Shown: positions 41,201 through 54,200 of the stretch, piece after piece | Layout: every line of letters starts with the position of its first letter | Position numbering within the stretch: the first letter of the stretch is position 1 | Assembly: GCF_020740795.1 (NCBI RefSeq) | Contig: NC_067284.1 | Span: 94,479,440 to 94,543,439 of the forward strand | Direction of reading: 5' to 3' | DNA from: Apus apus | Taxonomy: Eukaryota; Chordata; Aves; Apodiformes; Apodidae | Length of the DNA stretch: 64,000 nt | The notes under the pieces: model-generated | Databases searched by the model: none | What the model was told of the DNA's origin: nothing | Seen by the model: only the letters and a program-made list of their open reading frames with translations | Made by a program: the position numbers and the translations under genes

Positions 41201-43914
41201 GAATATCAGTTTATCTCCTAGGCTCCCTAAAGCCTACGACACACCTTGTCAGCTATGCAGTTTTGCATTTAAACATGGCCCCTCTATACTGCTGTCACAA
41301 ATACAAGCCCTAAGTACCTGGTTTTTCACTTGTGCATGCACGTAACTCCTGATTCAATAAGTGAAATAAGCATCCTCAAAACAGAATAGCTTTTGGTCCT
41401 CACTGTCATTTAGCTAACTTTCCAACAGCCCAGTTACTAAAGCTGAAAACTGATGTCTGCCTAAAGCGTCTCCTTCTCATAATATTTTCATATGCATAAG
41501 CCTATGCTTTTCTGGTTATATTAAAACCTGGACAGATGTATAAGATAAGATTGTAGTTCCTTTGAAAACATCATAGCAATGCAAAAGATATTTTCAAGGA
41601 TAAAATTCAGGTGCAAAATTGCATAGACATAAAATACAAAACCTAAATGTTGTTATGAAGGAGGAAGGACCATAGAAATGTCTAACAAACATCCAAAAGG
41701 TGTACAAGTTCATAGAAATTCTGTCCATGATTTCGAGGTTCTTTGTTGCCAAAGATTTTGCAAGAATGAGCTTGCTCACAGTAGTGCCAGTAATTCATGT
41801 CACCAGGCTGACATTTCAAGAACAGCCTTCTGCACTTGCACTCACCCTCCCAGATACTTACAATATACAGCCACCCCTGCCCTCCCTTGTGTGGGGCTGC
41901 AGTGACAGTGGATGAGAGGCCATGGCATCAACAGAATCAAATTAGGGCCAGACAGTCCTTGGCAGGCACCTTTCTCTCTCTGTCCGTATGGGAGAGCAAC
42001 ATCTTGGAATGAGTTGCTTTACATTGCTTATGGAAGCTGCACACATTGCATACATGAGGGAACTTCTTATGTCCTTATTCTTCTGGGCAATTATCCTATG
42101 GGGCTTGAGCTGAATCCATAAAATAAATACGTTAATATCTGTGACAACAGTTTCTGTATGATTTCGTTTATCACTAGCAGGCTTTTCTCCCTCCATTCCC
42201 TGTTGATATTTTGTCTGTGCAATCAGGAAGTCTTGAGCTGGATCCTGATGGCACCAAAGGAAATGAGCAGTGATTAATTTCAATATTACCTCCTGAGGCT
42301 CCAAACAGTTTCAAAGGAGGGAAAAAATTGCATCCAGACCATATTTTAAATAAGAACACTGTTCACCATTTATTGAACAAATGGATAGAGAAAAATTTAG
42401 CATCAGACACACAAAAATCCTACTGATATTGAAACAGCTAAACACTTTCTGTGCCATTTAATTCCCTTAGCATGTAAGTGGGATTTGCCCAGTGCATGAG
42501 CATCTCTGCTCTCCTGTAGTGCAGACTGACAGATGCCCTGAACTTCTCCATTCCAAGCAGCTGTGTGTCTGCTTCTGCTCATAATAGCATACTTACAGAA
42601 ACATCAATTGTTACATCCAGTCTAATCATAACATCTAATAGGAAAGGGCTCTTCAAAATAGCTTCTTTAAGGCAACTCTCATTTACTTAAAGGTGCCCTA
42701 GTAGGATCACTGCATCATGATTAAGTTCTAAAATACGCAAGTGCATGCAAACCATACAAACAAACTATTCAGTGGCGTGAAAAATAGTGCTAAAAGAGAA
42801 AATATTCAAAATTACTAAAAGAGAATGTTAGTGCCATTCAAAGCAGTATGTGACTGTTATACCTCTGTGTTATGCCTTAAGCTAGCTTATTCCTACAAAA
42901 GTATGGGAAGTGTCAAGGCTTTTTGTTCTCTTGGTGCAATCTTGGTTCTGTACTAAAAGTCGTCAAATTTAATTTCTGTATCTTGCTTACTATGGAGAAG
43001 AGGGAGATTGTGTGGGACTCATACAAAGGACTACCAGGTATTCACTTAAGTGTCAGAAATGCTTTGTTGGAGAGTGAAAGAGTTTATGTGAGACTTAGTG
43101 GTATACAGAATTTTCAGTTATCTCAGCACTTCTGATTTTTTTCTCTAAAAGATCTATTCCCCTTCTCCAGGTATCTAACATTTCCATGAAACTTTTTGAA
43201 CTTGTAGTCAAAAATAGCATCACTGTTTTGTTTTCTTCTTTTAACACTTGGCCAACACCTATGCTTAATACCAATTTGTGTTTCTGAAGCTTAATGGCAA
43301 TGCAGAAAAAAATAAAATTATTTTTTCAGCCTATCTGGGGGGAAAAAAAAAAAAGGAAAGAAAATGCATAAATTAAAATGTCCAGTATAATTATAAATGG
43401 TAATAATTTTTTTTTAATTATTATTTTTGCTATCTCATGTGTTTTGATATCAGCAGAAACTCAGTCGATTGTATTTGGATACAAGAAGCAGATGATATCT
43501 GGCCTGAAAACATTCTATGTGTCCGAAGGATTCAGTATCTTTTCACTATGTGTTGATTATATCTTGTCACAGAACATGATGTTACTTCATACCAGAGGCA
43601 TGCTAGTGATGCTAGGTTATATAACATCAAAAGGGAATTTGTAGTGTCTTGTGCCTTTGGATGATAGTCCCATGGTGCCTGGTCAGGTATTCAGGGACTG
43701 ATTTTATAATACTACCAGTTGTAGAAGTACATCTGTTGAAATTCTGTACTCCTTTGTTGAAAGTAGATCTTCTTGTTGCTGAAGATAAATATATGGAGTA
43801 TTTTAATGCACAGATCAGATCTACTGCACTCTCTGTCACAAGATCAAGAAGCACCCGTGTAGTAAATTTATTAATTCATTCAATGCAGAAACACCAAACA
43901 CACTGAAAAGCCCT

Positions 43915-44830
43915 ATTGGTTCTCTACACCCTTGAAGGAGATCCTCAGAAAAAAAACTCTGGCACTCACAGAGCAAAACACCAGACTGGCTGAGGAGTCC
44001 CCAGTAACGATCTTTCCAAGATCACATCTACACAGCTGCAGAAGGATTTTTCCTTGCTGCCACAGCTGTGAGATCAGAGCTAGCCACATCGATGCCGCCC
44101 TTCGGCTGCTGTCGTGGCTGAGAGGCTGCTTCTGCACTGCCAGCAAAGCACCAAAGCCGAGGCTGCTAGGCCACCAAAATCTGCCTCACGGTCTGCCATC
44201 TCACAGTCTGTTTTGACAACGACTAATTACAGTGTCCCTGAAGAGCTTGTACATATCAATGTGTATAAGCATGGCTGTCTTGCCCTCAGAAGCTGCTGTA
44301 TTTGGATGTGCTAGATACACGCATGACCTCGGCCTCTCTCCTCCCATTTCCTGCCTGTCACCCTGCCATCCGAGGTAACCCACTTCCCCATGCCCTCCCT
44401 CTCCTCACCTTTCCCTCTCAATCTGTGCTCCTGTGTCAATAAACCAGACAGGACCCAGCAGAGATGCCTGCCCTACCATCAGCTGCCTTTGGGAGCTGGA
44501 ACAGCCTGGCTGTGGGGGCACCAGCTCCTGCCTCGCGAGGCTGACACCCTGCCTGCCCTGCCTCCGGAGCCTGCCACCAGTGCCCCCCTGCCCCACTACC
44601 TCGCTGCTGCCTGCTTTCTCTGAGTGCTTTGGCCCTCACAGGTGCAGTATGGGAACAGGTGAGGTGCTGGGAACATGCAGGGCTGTCCCTGTCTTCCCTG
44701 GTACTTCTAGGGGGGGGGTGTGGTTAGTTTGTGGGCCTTCAACAGAGGGCTATTCCCTTCCTCCAGCATGTCTTTTCAGGACCATTTATTTGAGGGCTGA
44801 GCAGCTGAGGCCGTGCTAGGATGATGCGCT
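43915..44830. other. GC-rich intronic patch, origin unclear
   Basis: Inside AT-rich intron this stretch is clearly richer in G and C, with CpGs such as GATGCCGCCCTTCGGCTGC, a C-rich segment and a GTGTCAATAAACCAGACAGG string that includes an AATAAA. Overlapping open frames exist on both strands without recognisable domains. It could be an old retroviral or other repeat remnant, an enhancer or an unrecognised alternative exon. I cannot decide between these. Confidence 0.35.
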
Positions 44831-46924
44831 TGGGTTCAGGTTGTTTTGGGCTGGGGACAAGAGGCTGCTGGGACCTTCTGGGCGACTGTACAACTTGTGA
44901 GCACCCAGATGTCATTCCTCAGGAGCTGTCTGTAAACATCAGGAGTGCTGCAAGGGCCTCTCACCCCTAAGGTCTCCCCCATTCAGACCAGAGAGCATGA
45001 GAGGTGATCTGGAAACCTTCCTGGGTGCAAATGTGGGTGTGGGAGGACTCAGGTCTGAGGCATCATCGCTGGGCACAGGCTGGCAAAGCTATACCGTTGC
45101 AGAACCCCTGCACTTCTTGGTAGGCATGCAATGTGCTGGCTGATGGAGTAGGTTGTTCCTAGTTGCCAAGGTCAGATAACAGCTGTTATCTGTTCTGTGA
45201 AATAGTTTTGTGACAGTTGTGACAGCTTTGTTCTTTTGGGGCTTGGCTAACTCAATACCTATACTCAGTTCCAGTTTGTGCTACTGTAGGTTAATGCCAA
45301 TTCAGAGGAGAGAAGATGAACTGTTAATTTTGGTCTTAATTCACAAGCAATGTTCTTAAGCACTCTGTAGTATCTTGGGTTTTTAGGCCTATCACTTTGT
45401 CCTACTTGCATTTAGACAGTTTTTTCTATATTGCAAGTCTGCCCTTCTAAAGTTCACTCTGTGGGAGCTATGTGAAGTAAACTAATAATTTGTTCTTTTT
45501 TTGTGGTAATCCAGCTTCTACATTTATTTTCTGTGTTAGCTCTGCTTGGATTCTCAGCACTGAGTCACCTTTTCATCTGCAGATACTACTGTAGCCTGTG
45601 GGGGAAGGTATTTCAAATGTTTTACTAATCAGATATGCCTTTTAATGTTCTGTAATTCATACACTTATATTGTGTTAATCCTTGAGGTTATGAACTCAAT
45701 TGGAAATGCCAGCAGGAATATTTCACCTCCACTTTATTGCTGGGAGAAGCATTCAAAATTAGGATTTTTTTTTTCCTCTTAGTCTCAAATCCTACAAATG
45801 CTTGTGCTATGTATTAAACTTCTCTCCTCTAAATCTATTAAAACATAACTGTAGGTATTCAAGTCACCATCTGTGACAGTGTTTGCAGAACCAGAACTTA
45901 GGGGTGATTGGAAATATTTTGACTAAATGCTTTTTGGAGGGGGGTGTTGTGGAAAAAATATGTATAAAGTGAAATTGAATCTTTTTGAAAAGGTTCATTC
46001 TGTATAAATGAAACACTTCTGTTTAGATATATTTTATTTTTGCTTATGCATTCCAGTTCTGTTTTCCTAGGCTTTGTTCTTAAATTGTAAACAAGTGTCT
46101 TATAACTATATAATATATAAAATAATATTAGTAATTATAATATTAATAGCAAGCTTAAAAAAAACAGTAGAGATTATTCATAGAAAAGTGTTGAAATATT
46201 ATTCTTTCTCCAGTCTCATAAAGAAACAGAAAACATCTGTGATCTGTTGTTCAGTAAACAGTTCAATCAGCAGAACTAACAGTTAATGTTAGGCATCACC
46301 ACATTATTTTTAATACATTTTGAAGAAAACTGGAAGCTACTTATTGGTAAGTCATGAACAGAAAGACTAAGTTCAGCAAGTAAATTCATTACAAGTAGTG
46401 TATATCAGCCAGGGTTGGAACTGAAATAATTCCATTAGAATAGAAATAAATCTCTAAAGCTCCTTTTAAGGCACATAATGAATAAGCACTGAGTGTAGTC
46501 CTTGAATACATTTAGGGAAAAAAAAATACTGGTGTAAGACCACATTCTGGCATTTCTCTAGTGCAATTTATCAGTAATACCCTCACTACTTCAGGACTGA
46601 TTGCACCTGTGCTTGAATTTCTGACAAGAATATCAATTAGTTTTTCAAGATGATGCACCTGCCTCATTCAGGATGAAGACTTAAATATAACCACTTACCC
46701 AGTAGCAGAGTTTTAACTTAATTTGGGTCTTCTTTACTGAGACAATACATTACCATGGTGACCTGTAAGTGCATTTACTAAAATAATGCAGATTTTCTTA
46801 TCTGAAATAGGGTTTAATCTCTTTGAAAACTTGGACTATGATAGGAATACTGTATTGTTTTATACCTTTAACAATGATCTAACTTCACCCTTTCTTTCAT
46901 CTTCTGTTTTTATTTTCTTCCTTA

Positions 46925-47905
46925 TGGTGGGTTGAACCTGGCTAGATGCCAGGTACCCACAAAAGCTGCTCTATCACCTCCCCTTCTCAGCTGGACTGGG
47001 AGAGAAAATATGATGAGATGCTTATTGGGTTGAGATAGGGACAGGACAAGATCATTGACCACTTACTGTCACTGGTAAAACAGACTTGACTTGGGGAAAT
47101 TAGTTAAATTTATTAACAATCAAATCAGAGTAGGATGATGAGAAACTAAATCAAACTTTAAAACACCTCCCCCTGACTCCTCCCTTGTTTCTGGGCTTAA
47201 CTTTACTTCCAAATTCACTACCTACCCCCTGCCAGCTTTGCAGGGGAATGGGGAACAGGGGTAGTGGTCAGTTTATCACACACTGTCTCTGCTGCAGTCC
47301 TTCAGGAACAGACTGCACCAGCGTTGGTCCCCTGCAAGGTCACAAGTCCTACCAGCAAACCTGCTCCAGCATGGTGTCCTCTCCATGGGTCTGCAGATCC
47401 TGCCAGGAACCTGCTCCAGTGTTAGTTTCTCACAAGGCCACAGCCTCTTTTGGGCATACACCTGTGCCAGTGTCAGGTCTTCCACAGGCTGTAGGTGGAT
47501 AACTACTCCAGGGTTAGCCTCCATTGGCTGCAGGCAGACAACCTGCCTCACCATGGTCTTCACCACAGGCTTCAGGGGAATCTCTGCTCTGATGCCTGAA
47601 GCACCTCCTCTCCCTTTTTCTTCACTGAACTTGTTGTCTGCAGAGCTGTTTCTCTCTCATGTTCTCACTTCTCTCTCCGGCTGCAATTGCTGTTGTGAAG
47701 GGTTGTTTTTTTTCCCCTTCTTAACTAAGTTATCCCACAGTTGCTGCCATCATTGCTGGTGGGCTCAGCCTTGGCCAGTGGTGGGTCTGCCTTGGAGCCA
47801 GCTGACACTGGCTCTGTCAGACACCGGGGAAGGTTCTAGCAGCTTCTCAACAAAGCCACCCCTGTAGACCCCCACTCCAAAACCTTGCCTCACAAACCAA
47901 ATACA
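46925..47905 (-). mobile_element. Solo LTR-like element of a bird endogenous retrovirus family
   Basis: Bounded by TGGTGGGTTGAACCTGG at the left and CACAAACCAAATACA at the right, about 981 bp with TG...CA ends. Phrases such as GATGCCAGGTACCCACAAAA, TTGACTTGGGGAAATTAGTT and CTTGGCCAGTGGTGGGTCTG match an LTR-like repeat I recall as abundant in songbird genomes. The middle (about 47300-47570) holds diverged tandem units around CTGCAGGCAGACAAC and CTGCTCC. Minus orientation is suggested by an AATAAA signal at 47114-47109 near its 3' end and by minus-strand phrases containing QPME and QPVED units. Flanks do not show a clean target duplication. No retroviral genes are present. Confidence 0.7.
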
Positions 47906-48675
47906 CTTTTACTCAGTTTTACTTGACTAGAGAACGTGAAAAGACCAGTTGCATCTCAACAGCTCACTTTTTGCATTTCTAGAAGGGCCTTAAATTCTGA
48001 AGAAATAGGCTGTAGGCACAGAGGGCAGAGGTCTGTAGTGTTCCGAAGATTACTGCATTCATTCATTTAACACATCCTTCTGGCTTTTGTCAGGCTGAAG
48101 TGCAATTGCTTTGAAATCTGTCTTGAACCCAGTAAACTTTACCAAGATAGTTTAAAAGAATACAAACTATATAATTTGCTATTTCAGTTTCTAATAATGT
48201 GGTGCCATCTCCATAATTAAAGGACAGTGAAGCTGCCACCAAAGGCAAAATCTCTCTAGCACTGTCAAGGAAAAAATCAACAGGGAAACATAAGGGAAAT
48301 GCTGACATTCACAGAGCCATGAGTTGGCTTGAGAGGCAAGCTGATGACTGTAAGGAGGTCTGTGATACCTACAGGTGGTAGGAGGTTCAAAGCAACTTAG
48401 AACTGAGGAGCTGTGTGGATGAATCTGATGAAAGTGACAAAGCAGTGAGCAATGCAGCTGGTCTCCAGGAGAAGAATACCTGTGTCTGTGATATTCACCC
48501 TGTACTTTTTTTGGTATTTTTGCCATTGTTTTGTCCTAACTGATATCAGAAAGGGAGTCCATGTCTACACAGAATTCTTCTTATTGTAAAGTGGTCAGTC
48601 CTTGATCTCGCTACTTTGGTATAAGCATTAGAACAGTTTCATTTTCAACTTCAGATTGTTTCTGCTTTTTTGTTT

Positions 48676-48700
48676 GTTGTTTATTTATTTATTTATTTCA
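48676..48700. repeat. TTTA microsatellite
   Basis: Five tandem TTTA-type units following TTTG units, in GRM1 intron sequence. It has no other features. Confidence 0.85.
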
Positions 48701-49747
48701 GCTTGTGTCAATGTTGTTCTTGATCTTAATTAGCTGTTTTCGTTCTAGGCTCTTTATCACAATTACTGAATTTATAGACAACAATCTTACTTCCTCTTAG
48801 CCTGTATTTCAGAAGGCTGTTGTACTGTTAGTACAAGTGTGACTATATTTGAGGTAATTGTTATTCTATCAAAATTAAATCTGGGAAAAATAATTCCAAG
48901 CGGATTTAATTTTTCATTTGTTCAAATAATTTACATTAATTATACAGCAGAGTTAGTGCTGTACTGTTCTATGAGAAAATCTGATCCTATGTTTAGATAG
49001 GAAACCTACTATGTTTATTTTCTAATATGCGTTGCCTAAACCTCTAAGAAGATTCAGTTTAGACCCCTGGCTCACCTTAGGTAAGAGTTTAATAATAATC
49101 CTACGGGTTTCAAACGAGTCTGCATTTCATAAAGTTCTACATGAAATTGGGAAATACATTCCGATTTCCTCCCAAAGCACAAGGTGTTTGCTAATGGCAA
49201 GTCAGCAGTGAGGCTGTCCTGCTTCAGGACCTGAGGCAAATTATAAATGCAGCATGGCTTAAACTGCCCAGCCTCAGGTTCTGGGGTAAATCCCTTGGTG
49301 ACCTTGCAGGTTATGGGCTATAAATATCTGGAAGTGTCTTCACCTTTGTCCTCAGCATATGACAATTCCCATACAAAGCCATACTTTATTTACCCAAGGT
49401 CAGGGGACAGGCCTCTCCCTGCAGCCATGCAAGGCCATGGCATAGCTCCCTCTCCAGCGTGTGTCTGCCTCACAGACAAAAAAACAGACTGACTTGCTTG
49501 CTGAATCTGGTGTTGAGTCACAAATTGGAAAAGAGGCCATTCTGCTGTGCTGCAAATTCATGAGAAACTAGGGCAGTTCAGTGCAAAAGGCTGTAGGGCT
49601 TGAATTTTGTGTTTGACACCAGACCTGGCAACTTTGGCTGCATTCTAGTATGACTATGACTGTCATAGTGTGCCTGCATAGTGTGACTGATCTGCTGCAA
49701 GTGATCCATGTTTCTGGAGAAATGTGGGTTTGTGAGGTTTTTTTTCT

Positions 49748-49788
49748 GTTGTTGTTGTTTTATTTTTTATTATTATTATTATTTATAG
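49748..49788. repeat. TTG/TTA trinucleotide repeat
   Basis: A short TTG run passes into a run of TTA triplets, about 40 bp, in intron sequence 1.2 kb before GRM1 coding exon 2. Confidence 0.85.
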
Positions 49789-50986
49789 AGAATGCCTGAA
49801 CTATCTCTCACAGAACTTCCTTTCTGGTAACCTTTTGAGATTTTTTTTTTCCTTTTTTTTTTTATGTGTGTGTGAAGTTAAATTCAGAAGTGCTCATTGT
49901 AATTTGTTATTTCAAACTATAAGTGCAAAGGAGGAAGATGGACCTCTTCAGTCACCCCTGACTTGAAAAGGTCTGGGTCTAGAAGTGATCAGCTTATCTG
50001 GTGTTTCTTCCTCAATAAATTAAGCAAACATTATGAATGTGAATAGCACAGAAGTCACGCCTCTGTTTTTGAACCATTACTTGTTACTGTTAACAGAATT
50101 TTTTTATTTTTTTTTTGTAATCCATCTGCTCCTCTTGGCTGATTGATATTAATCATAAACCCTGTGCTCATGGCAGGCATATAACAAAAAATAAAACTTC
50201 AGATCACCTGTCTCCATAGAAGAAAGCAGAAAGCAGCTTTTGTGAAGCTGTTGATTTAATTTCCAAAATGTATAAATAGAAAAATGAAGGGAGCCTGAGA
50301 ATCAGCTTTGATACTGTCTGGATACTAAGTTCAAATATTTCTATACTAGGAAGAGTTATTTCCAAAGTTCTTACAGACAGTAAGAACATTCCTAAACATT
50401 GAGCTTAAATTTTAACTGTCAGTTAAGATTCATGTAAGTGGCTTTCAAAAGTGGTAAATGGTCAGTCAAATTTGTGTAAGTGGCTTTCACAATGCTACCA
50501 TATCAATATGTTTTAAGTTTGCATCCATTTTTTTCATTCTCTTTTATGAGAGTGGTCTGCATATGGTACAGAAAAACTTGGAATTAAATCCTTTTTTCTC
50601 TTTAGTGTGACTGTTTTCTTGGACTAACACAGTTGTGGGTTTTGCCAGAGAAATGTTAATAAACCTTTATCTTTACTGTTTGAGCTGTCTTTGTCCCCTT
50701 TCCTACCTATCCATCCCTTGTTTGCCTTTATTATCCACTGGTAAATCCATGTAAGAAAAGAAACTTGCTGTCTCCAGGTCAGTTAAAACCTAGTGGTATG
50801 TGGATATCTTATTGCTCCACTGATCTCTGTGTATGTTCACTTTAGTGGAACTCCTTTGCTCTTTGCTCGTTGGTTGTTTCTGAGAAAAACTATCCCTTTC
50901 CCATCACAACCCCCCTTAACTGGTTAAATGCAGCATATAATACCAACTTCTTTTTTTTTCTCTCTCTCTTCTTTTTTTTTTTTTAA

Positions 50987-51241
<255 letters not shown>

Positions 51242-54200
51242 TAAGGCTCTGAGTGTCATTTCTCTGCCCATCCACTTCTTCTGGTATTGCAGGCAGTCCT
51301 TTCATTTCAGAACTGTGCAACTCAGACTAACTGTAATTTTCATATTTAATTGTCTATTAATGAAAAGATGTAGCAAGATGGTAGAGCAGATTTCAGGCAG
51401 GGGATATGAAGATGTATGCAAGCATAATTGGTGGTTTTAACTTTGCTTATGTAAATGTTAATTTCCAACTATTTTATATGGATAGATGATGCTAGTGGTT
51501 TTGTGCTTTCGTGCACTCTGGAGGAATGTGTCATGTGCAGAGCTTATAACCAAAGTAGGGAGTGAAGAATCCTGGTTTCAGAATGCAATGTGGAAGTGTG
51601 GCATGTGATAAAATTTCATGTGTTTTACTAAGGATGTCTCCTGATTATTTGAAACCCCAAGTTATTGAATGGTTTTGATTACTTTAACTTTTTTTCACAG
51701 TCTCAAGATTACAACCTGGCATTCTCAGCTGTATGCACTGTTCTGATCTTTGCTGTTGAAAGCTAGAGCACTGATATTACAGACTTGCTTGGGTTTTAAA
51801 ACATCAGACTTGTTGCTGGCCAAGTCAGTATGTATATGTGTTTTTATATTTCCAGAGTAACAGTGCAGACATGAACTGGACAGGTAAAACCATCTTTATC
51901 AAAATGAAAGCAGTAGCTTTTTTCTTTAGAGTTTATCAGTTTGTAGATATTTTGTAGATATTCACTAAAGTACAGTCAACTATAGGTCTATCACATGTGA
52001 TCTATCCACATTCTCATTTTGATGATAGTTTTTACTTTGACTTTCACCTTGATTTTTGCAATGTCTTTGTCTGGTTTTCTGTTTCAGTTAATCTTGCTCA
52101 GATGATAAGGGTTCATTCTTTCTGTCTTGTCTGTTACATTGAGAATGTATTTTTAAATCCTTCTGTTTACTCTTTGGTTCTTGCTTATCCTATTGTTTAA
52201 ACACCATTCTTTCAAGGCCCTTTACAGCTGCCTCCTTACCTGCTTAGGTTCTGTTGCCTTTTTATTCTGCTGGCATTTGGATCTATCAGACTTCTTTTTG
52301 TCTCTTTCTCTCCCTAAAATCTTTTTGTCTATCACTGGGACAGACTGGGATGCTCTCCTTTAGCCCTGTGCTGTAGTGTTTTTTCCCTGACTACATTGCT
52401 CCACAAAACTCACAGTCATGATTTTTTAAAGTCATAATAGTTAATCTGGCCCAAGTACTAATATGAAAGCAAACAGTGGCTTTCCTTGCATAATTTATTT
52501 TTGTTGCAGTCTTTGATTGCAATCTATTTGGATTGGAGATTGTACCTCTTGAAGGGTATGCAGATAAGAAATCACATATTTGGAAAGATATCATCATTAA
52601 AATGAAACAAATAGTACGACAGTATTGGAGATGGTATTATGTTTTAGATTTGTGTGTATGCTTTTCATCTGCATCATTCAAGATTCATAATTTGAAATGA
52701 ATAATGGAATGCTTCAGGACTGATATGTTTTACCTATGTTTTTCCAGTGAGATGAAGAAATAAACTACAATAAAATTAGTCTTGGTGACAGCATCCCTGG
52801 TCATTTTGAAAACACCCTGCAGCTTTAAGCAATGCTGTGCTTTCTTCATGTACTTTGATAGTACAAATCTTAGTTTTCCTGTTGGGCCATTTACTTAGTT
52901 TACTCTGTGGATATGTGGAACATTTTTATTTGAAATTTTGACTAAAGCCTTTACCAAGCATTGTGTTACTATATTTAGTTCAATTGTTTGCTTCAGAATC
53001 TGCCTAACAGTGTTAACTTTGACCTTTTTGTCAGAACACCTCACTTATTAAATGCTAATGATGGAATTTCTTTGGAAACCACAATGCATTTTTCAGATAG
53101 GTTTTCACATCCCCATCTCTTATGCTGGTGATTTTATGCTGGGTGGACTATTATGATTGCTGGCTATGGCTCTGCATAGTCTGGACCATGCCCAACAGCT
53201 GGCTGAACTAAAAAGCGTTATAGGGTTTGCACATGTCTTACATGCTCTTGCAGAACTAAAATAAAAGATATTTTCTTTGAATTGTCCTAATTCAATTATT
53301 TTTTTTAAATGGCAAATCTAGCAAACTTATTCACAAATAATTTGTATCAAAACTGCAGTGCTATGAATTTGATCATCCATAGACCAACAGGAAGCAGGGC
53401 AGGCATTCACATTGCTCTGACATGCCAGTCAGTCTTTTTTATTCAAGTGTCCAGCTAAGCAAAAAACTAAAAGCCTTTTAAGAGCATTCTTTTAATTGAG
53501 GGAAGTGGGAGTGAATGTGAAAGCAGGATTTTTTGCAATAATGAGCTAAAGAAAGCTTTTAATTTACCCACAGATTTATTATAACCCACAGTGTATCAAC
53601 CCTGTACTCTGCTCTGACTCACTGCAAAGACGAAGCTTTTACAAAGGGACATGTGGCTAAATAGCTCTCTTCCTGCTCTATCTCCAGTATTGCTATTGAT
53701 CAAAGAAGGCAGGAACTGCTTATCTTGACTAAATTCAAGGTATTAGAAAAAACCTGGAAAGTAAATTTTACTTCAGTTTAATCTGGGAATGAAACACTGG
53801 AAATTATAGGGGGGTTACATTGAGCCAAGTCTGGGTTGTCAGATGATGGGGACTTTTCCACAATGGGAGGACTCTTCTCAGACATGGAGTTAGGACCCTA
53901 TTTGTGCTGTACTTGAGCAAGTGTTCCCAAATTCAGATTGGAGATCTAACTGGAAGTTCAGTCTTCTTTGCTATTAGGAGTCTGTTGTACTAGTGAGAAG
54001 ACAGGGATTTACTGTTTCTGAATCTGGAGGGAATCTGGGATTAAGACATGACATGAGAAGAGGTTACAATCCTGCCTGGCTGAGGGAGAATGGAGGATGT
54101 TCTGAAATTGGTACAGTGTCCAAATGTAGTGAAGAGTTCAGTGAGAAAATTTATTAAGCTATGAAATTAAGGATGATAATGATTTAAAAAGTGGCCAAAG

